Source: an uncultured Gemmatimonadota bacterium (lineage in GTDB: Bacteria > Gemmatimonadota > Gemmatimonadetes > Gemmatimonadales > GWC2-71-9). From it: DNA of 11,674 bases. The translations under genes and the position numbers were made by a program. The notes beneath the pieces were generated by a model. That model saw only the letters and a list, made by a program, of their open reading frames with translations. It was not told where the DNA came from and made no database searches. The stretch lies in the NCBI GenBank assembly GCA_946887295.1, contig CAMPKP010000117.1:1-11674 (forward strand), read 5' to 3'. This document shows positions 8,562-11,674 of the stretch, piece by piece. The number at the start of each line of letters is the position of its first letter. The first letter of the stretch is position 1.

Positions 8562-9794
8562 TTCCTGACGTTGGGGGTGCTGGGTTGGCTGATCGGCTGC
8601 TCGGCGCCGGCCCCACCGGCCGCGCCGGCCGCGCCGGCGGCCAGCGTCGCCGTTCGCCCCGGCATCGAGGTCCTGCTCGCCGACAGCGCAGGCCTGGTGC
8701 GCGACCGGCGGGTCGGCCTGGTGACCAACCAGTCGGGCGTGGATGCGAACGGTGTCAGCGACGTGGTGCGTCTGCGGGCGGCCGGGCTCCGGCTGGTGGC
8801 GCTGTTCAGCCCCGAGCACGGATTCCGTGGTGCGGCCGAGCCCGGCGCTGCCATCGAGTCGTCGGTGGATTCGGCCACTGGGCTTCCAATCTACAGTCTT
8901 TACGGCCGGACTTCCGCCCCCACCGACGAAATGCTCGTGGGAATCGACGTGCTGCTGGTGGACCTGCAGGATGCCGGGGCCCGGTACTACACCTACATCA
9001 CCACGACGGTGGACGTCATGCGGGCCGCGGGGGCGAACGGCGTTCGAGTGGTCGTGCTGGACCGCCCGAACCCGATCGGCGGGGCGGTGCAGGGGAACGT
9101 ACTGGAGAAAGCCTACGTGACGGCTGTCGGGCGGCTCGAGGTACCGATGCGTCACGGCCTCACGCTGGGGGAGCAGGCGCGGCTCGCGCGCGCGGACCTC
9201 GACCTGCCCGTCGACCTCACCGTGGTGCCCGCCGCCGGCTGGCGGCGCTCGGTGACGTTCGACCGGACCGGGCTCCCGTTCGTTCCTCCCAGTCCCAACC
9301 TGCGGACCCTCGAGAGCCTCTTCCACTATCCGGGCACCTGCCTGTTCGAAGGGACCAACCTGTCGGTGGGCCGGGGCTCCGACGCGCCCTTCGAGCAGAT
9401 CGGCGCGCCGTGGCTCGATACCGCCGCGGTCCTGGGTGCGCTGCGGCGCGAAGGGCTGCCGGGGGTCCGGGCGCGGGGCGTCCGGTTCACGCCGCGCCGC
9501 CCCGGCGACGGGAAGTACGCCGACACGTCGCTCGCCGGGATCCGGCTCGAGGTCACCGACCGCGAGGCCTACGACCCCACCGCGACGGCGGTTCATCTCC
9601 TCGCGGCGATTCACGGCCGGCATCCGGGGGAGCTCGTCTGGATCCCGAAGCATTTCGACCGCCTCGCCGGGACGGCCTCGCTCCGCATGGCGATCGACTC
9701 GGGCACCGATCCCGCCGCGATCGTGAGGAGCTGGGAGCCCGCGCGCCGCGCATTCCTCGAGCGGCGGAAGCCCGTATTGCTCTACTCCGACTGA
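8547..9794 (+). CDS. namZ: NamZ-type GH171 (DUF1343) exo-beta-N-acetylmuramidase, lipoprotein
   Basis: A 415-residue exported protein of the DUF1343 family, founded as GH171 by NamZ/YbbC of Bacillus, which removes MurNAc from the non-reducing end of MurNAc-GlcNAc. From the GTG start, a signal peptide ends in the lipobox LIGC (C18), followed by an Ala/Pro linker (residues 19-34). Conserved blocks then run in family order: TNQSG (60-64), FSPEHGFRG (87-95, containing the conserved Glu-His), LYG (118-120), LQDAGARYYTYI (140-151), LDRPNPIGG (171-179), MRHGLTLGE (201-209), then YPGTCLFEGTNLSVGRG (261-277) and PFEQIGAPW (281-289). Length and order indicate an intact enzyme. The 5' end overlaps that of nagZ on the other strand by up to 15 bp. 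The frame is open far upstream, but that part lies antisense to nagZ and is not coding. NagZ beside NamZ supports joint degradation of peptidoglycan glycan fragments. Confidence 0.93.
   Translation: MHRSHFLTLGVLGWLIGCSAPAPPAAPAAPAASVAVRPGIEVLLADSAGLVRDRRVGLVTNQSGVDANGVSDVVRLRAAGLRLVALFSPEHGFRGAAEPGAAIESSVDSATGLPIYSLYGRTSAPTDEMLVGIDVLLVDLQDAGARYYTYITTTVDVMRAAGANGVRVVVLDRPNPIGGAVQGNVLEKAYVTAVGRLEVPMRHGLTLGEQARLARADLDLPVDLTVVPAAGWRRSVTFDRTGLPFVPPSPNLRTLESLFHYPGTCLFEGTNLSVGRGSDAPFEQIGAPWLDTAAVLGALRREGLPGVRARGVRFTPRRPGDGKYADTSLAGIRLEVTDREAYDPTATAVHLLAAIHGRHPGELVWIPKHFDRLAGTASLRMAIDSGTDPAAIVRSWEPARRAFLERRKPVLLYSD
8616..8642 (+). repeat. Tandem 9-bp repeat coding for the Ala/Pro linker of NamZ
   Basis: The unit CCGGCCGCG occurs twice in full (8616-8624, 8625-8633), followed by a degenerate third copy (8634-8642). 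It encodes three PAA triplets just after the lipidated cysteine. Such linkers keep a lipoprotein domain away from the membrane, and the copy number is likely to vary between strains by slippage. Confidence 0.6.
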
Positions 9795-9924
9795 CGTTTC
9801 TCCCCTCGTGCAGCGCGCGTTTTCATAATTGCTCTAACCGGTTCTGCCGATTATCCTTTGCCCCGGCATTGGGTATGGGGCGGGGCGTGATTCCTTAAGG
9901 CTTTGGCCGAGGGTCGAGACGAGC
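9795..9924 (+). promoter_or_regulatory. Intergenic region with possible promoter of the inositol lipid genes
   Basis: A 130-bp gap that is less GC-rich than its surroundings, especially at 9820-9860. TTGCTC at 9829-9834 and TTATCC at 9851-9856 are spaced 16 bp and are the best sigma-70-like pair, but the second element is a poor match. An 8-bp palindrome AACCGGTT (9836-9843) lies between them and could be an operator. No clear terminator for namZ is visible. Confidence 0.3.
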
Positions 9925-10605
9925 GTGAAGCTCCTGGGAGCGGTGGAGAAGCCGTTCTATGCGGCGGTGAACCCGCTGGTGCAACGGTTGATCCGGTCCG
10001 GTGTGCGACCGAACACGATCACCACGATCGGAACCGGACTCGTGCTCGTCTCCGCGGTGGCCTACGGGTTGGGCCAGATCCGTCTGGGTGGGGCGCTCCT
10101 CCTGCTGAGCGGCATCGCCGACACCCTGGACGGCCAGGTGGCGCGCGGCGGCGCGATGGTCACCCGCTTCGGAGCCTTCTACGACTCCACGCTCGATCGG
10201 GTGGGCGACGGGGCGACCTTCATCGGCATCGGCGCCTTCTTTCTGACGGCGCCGGACGTCGCCTACCGCACGGCCGCGGTCATCGCCTGCATGGTGGCCA
10301 TTCTCAGCTCCCTCCTGGTCTCCTATGCCCGGGCGCGAGCCGAGGGGCTGGGTCTCGACTGCAAGGTCGGGATCGCCCAGCGGGCCGAGCGGATCCTGGG
10401 ACTGGGCGTGGCGTCGCTGCTGGTGGGCGCCGGCCCCAGGGCGCTGCTCCTGGAGGGTCTGGTCGCGCTGCTCGCCGTGGCGTCCATCATCACGGTGATT
10501 CAGCGCTTCGCCTATGTCCATCGTGCCGCCAACGGGGCAGAGGAGCCCCGCGCGCGGCCACTCGAGCGCCCGGCGACGCTCGATCCTCTCGCGAAAGGAC
10601 GTTAG
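9925..10605 (+). CDS. CDP-alcohol phosphatidyltransferase, probable phosphatidylinositol-phosphate synthase
   Basis: A 226-residue membrane enzyme that transfers a phosphatidyl group from CDP-diacylglycerol to an alcohol. The full eight-residue family signature D-x2-D-G-x2-A-R-x8-G-x3-D-x3-D is intact: D66, D69, G70, A73, R74, G83, D87 and D91. These residues bind the metal ions and the CDP group. Several hydrophobic helices surround it, and VRPNTIT near residues 27-33 is the usual N-terminal lead-in. In the family, acceptors include glycerol-3-phosphate (PgsA), serine, and inositol phosphate. The myo-inositol-phosphate synthase starting 2 bp after this stop makes inositol phosphate the most likely acceptor here. 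The start is a GTG at 9925; only a weak, distant GAGGG (9909-9913) precedes it. A hydrophilic tail of about 25 residues ends the protein. A PgsA role cannot be ruled out from sequence alone. Confidence 0.85.
   Translation: MKLLGAVEKPFYAAVNPLVQRLIRSGVRPNTITTIGTGLVLVSAVAYGLGQIRLGGALLLLSGIADTLDGQVARGGAMVTRFGAFYDSTLDRVGDGATFIGIGAFFLTAPDVAYRTAAVIACMVAILSSLLVSYARARAEGLGLDCKVGIAQRAERILGLGVASLLVGAGPRALLLEGLVALLAVASIITVIQRFAYVHRAANGAEEPRARPLERPATLDPLAKGR
10594..10599 (+). promoter_or_regulatory. Ribosome binding site of the inositol-phosphate synthase
   Basis: AAAGGA lies 8 nt before the GTG at 10608 and inside the last codons of the phosphatidyltransferase gene. It fixes the GTG start and implies co-translation of the pair. 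Confidence 0.65.
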
Positions 10606-10607
10606 CA

Positions 10608-11674
10608 GTGGCTGAACAGGCGGCCCGGCGCATCGCGCCGGCGGACGGGAAGCTGGGTGTGCTGTGCGTCGGCCTCGGGGCCGTGGCGACCACGTTCATC
10701 GCGGGCGTGGAAAACGTGCGCCGCGGCGGGGCCAGGCCGATCGGGTCGCTGACCCAGATGGGAACCATCCGTCTGGGCAAGCGCACCGAGGGCCGGGCGC
10801 CGCTCATCCGCGACTTCGTGCCGCTGGCCGCGCTCGAGGACCTGGCCTTCGGTGCCTGGGATCCCGTGCCGGACGACGCCTACACCGCCGCGGTCAGGGC
10901 GGGGGTCCTCGACCGCCATGAGCACCTCGAGCCGATCGGGGACTTTCTCAAGGCCATCAAGCCGATGCCCGCGGTCTTCGACCAGCAGTACGTCAAGCGG
11001 CTGGAAGGCAGGAACGTCAAGACCGGGAAGAGCAAGCGGGAGCTGGCCGAGGCCCTCCGAAAGGACATCAGGGACTTCAAGGCGAAGCACGGGTGCAGCC
11101 GTCTGGTGATCGTGTGGTGCGCCTCCACCGAGATCTTCATCAGCCCCGGTCCGACCCACTGGACCCTCGACGCGTTCGAGCGGGCCATGGACGCCGGCGA
11201 TCCGTCGATCGCGCCTTCGATGCTCTATGCCTGGGCCGCGCTGATGGAGGGGGTGCCCTTCGCCAACGGGGCCCCCAACCTCACCTGCGACTTTCCGGCG
11301 ATGGAGCAGCTCGCCAAGGACCGCGGGATCGCGATCGGCGGCAAGGATTTCAAGACCGGCCAGACCATGGTGAAGACGGTGCTCTCGCCGATGTTCAAGG
11401 CCCGCATGCTCGGCGTGGCGGGGTGGTACTCGACCAACATCCTGGGCAACCGCGACGGCGAGGTCCTCGACGATCCCGAGAGCTTCAAGACCAAGGAGGA
11501 GTCCAAGCTCGGCGTGCTGGAATACATCCTCCAGCCGGCGCTCTATCCCGAGCTCTACGGGAACCTCTACCACAAGGTACGGATCAACTACTATCCGCCC
11601 CGCGGGGACAACAAGGAGGGGTGGGACAACATCGACATCTTCGGGTGGCTCGGCTACCCGATGCAGATCAAGGT
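10608..11674 (+). CDS. myo-Inositol-phosphate synthase (Ino1/MIPS family), 3' end outside the window
   Basis: The first 355 codons of an NAD-dependent isomerase that converts glucose-6-phosphate to 1L-myo-inositol-1(3)-phosphate in the cytoplasm. A Rossmann start LGVLCVGLGAVATTF (residues 16-30) binds NAD. LVIVWCASTEIF (166-177) is the conserved strand followed by the Ser/Thr-Glu pair. GAPNLTCDFPAME (221-233), GGKDFKTGQTMVK (244-256), STNILGNRDGEVL (275-287) and FKTKEESKLGV (293-303) follow in the order of the family's catalytic domain. K256 and K300 appear to align with conserved active-site lysines. A basic insert near residues 128-160 is seen. The form resembles the Bacteroidetes-type bacterial enzyme more than the actinobacterial one; this judgement is from memory of motifs. 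The GTG start follows the phosphatidyltransferase stop by 2 bp, giving a two-gene unit. The C-terminus and anything downstream are not seen. Confidence 0.92.
   Translation, partial: MAEQAARRIAPADGKLGVLCVGLGAVATTFIAGVENVRRGGARPIGSLTQMGTIRLGKRTEGRAPLIRDFVPLAALEDLAFGAWDPVPDDAYTAAVRAGVLDRHEHLEPIGDFLKAIKPMPAVFDQQYVKRLEGRNVKTGKSKRELAEALRKDIRDFKAKHGCSRLVIVWCASTEIFISPGPTHWTLDAFERAMDAGDPSIAPSMLYAWAALMEGVPFANGAPNLTCDFPAMEQLAKDRGIAIGGKDFKTGQTMVKTVLSPMFKARMLGVAGWYSTNILGNRDGEVLDDPESFKTKEESKLGVLEYILQPALYPELYGNLYHKVRINYYPPRGDNKEGWDNIDIFGWLGYPMQIK

Noticed and set aside
8562..9653. Apparent 364-residue N-terminal extension of NagZ, as if a fusion protein
   Set aside because: The extension is antisense to namZ and has shadow-like composition. 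A signal peptide with lipobox begins at 8561 or 8552, which places the true start there.
9795..9924. Intrinsic terminator for namZ in the downstream gap
   Set aside because: CGCGCGTTTT near 9815-9824 looks suggestive, but no stable stem of useful length precedes the T-run.

Overview
The window is a chromosomal stretch of a GC-rich bacterium (roughly two thirds G+C by eye, with strong G/C third-position bias and long antisense shadow frames). The gene types together (GH171 muramidase, GH3 hexosaminidase, sodium:solute symporters, an inositol-phosphate synthase next to a CDP-alcohol phosphatidyltransferase) suggest a Gram-negative-type soil or freshwater bacterium, with Gemmatimonadota as my best guess. 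The phylum is inference; no rRNA or other marker is present. I see no mobile elements, tRNAs, rRNAs or CRISPR arrays, and no transcription factor gene.

Layout. (1) 1-287 (+): tail of a gene whose product ends in a TonB-like C-terminal domain. (2) 383-1927 (+): an APC-superfamily amino acid permease. (3) 1976-4458 (-): a two-gene unit, a sodium:solute symporter (SSS-1) followed by a BadF/NAGK-type sugar kinase. (4) 4594-8561 (-): a three-gene unit, nagZ (GH3 beta-N-acetylhexosaminidase lipoprotein), a second sodium:solute symporter (SSS-2, overlapping nagZ by an ATGA junction) and an A-type iron-sulfur carrier. It ends at a strong intrinsic terminator at 4524-4557. (5) 8547-9794 (+): namZ (GH171/DUF1343 exo-N-acetylmuramidase lipoprotein), head-to-head with nagZ and with overlapping 5' ends. 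(6) 9925-11674 (+): a two-gene unit, a CDP-alcohol phosphatidyltransferase and a myo-inositol-phosphate synthase that runs off the window.

How the genes fit together. Blocks 3 to 5 read as a peptidoglycan (MurNAc-GlcNAc) scavenging or recycling locus. Two surface or periplasmic lipoprotein exo-glycosidases would trim GlcNAc (NagZ) and MurNAc (NamZ) from the non-reducing ends of glycan fragments. Two sodium-coupled symporters would import the released sugars, and the kinase would phosphorylate GlcNAc and/or MurNAc. The MurNAc-6-phosphate etherase (MurQ) and an amidase, which would complete the pathway, are not in the window. Block 6 predicts synthesis of inositol phosphate and its attachment to CDP-diacylglycerol, that is, inositol phospholipids. 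The least expected points are the candidate use of SSS transporters for muropeptide sugars, the absence of any intergenic space between nagZ and namZ, and the iron-sulfur carrier gene behind the sugar transporter.
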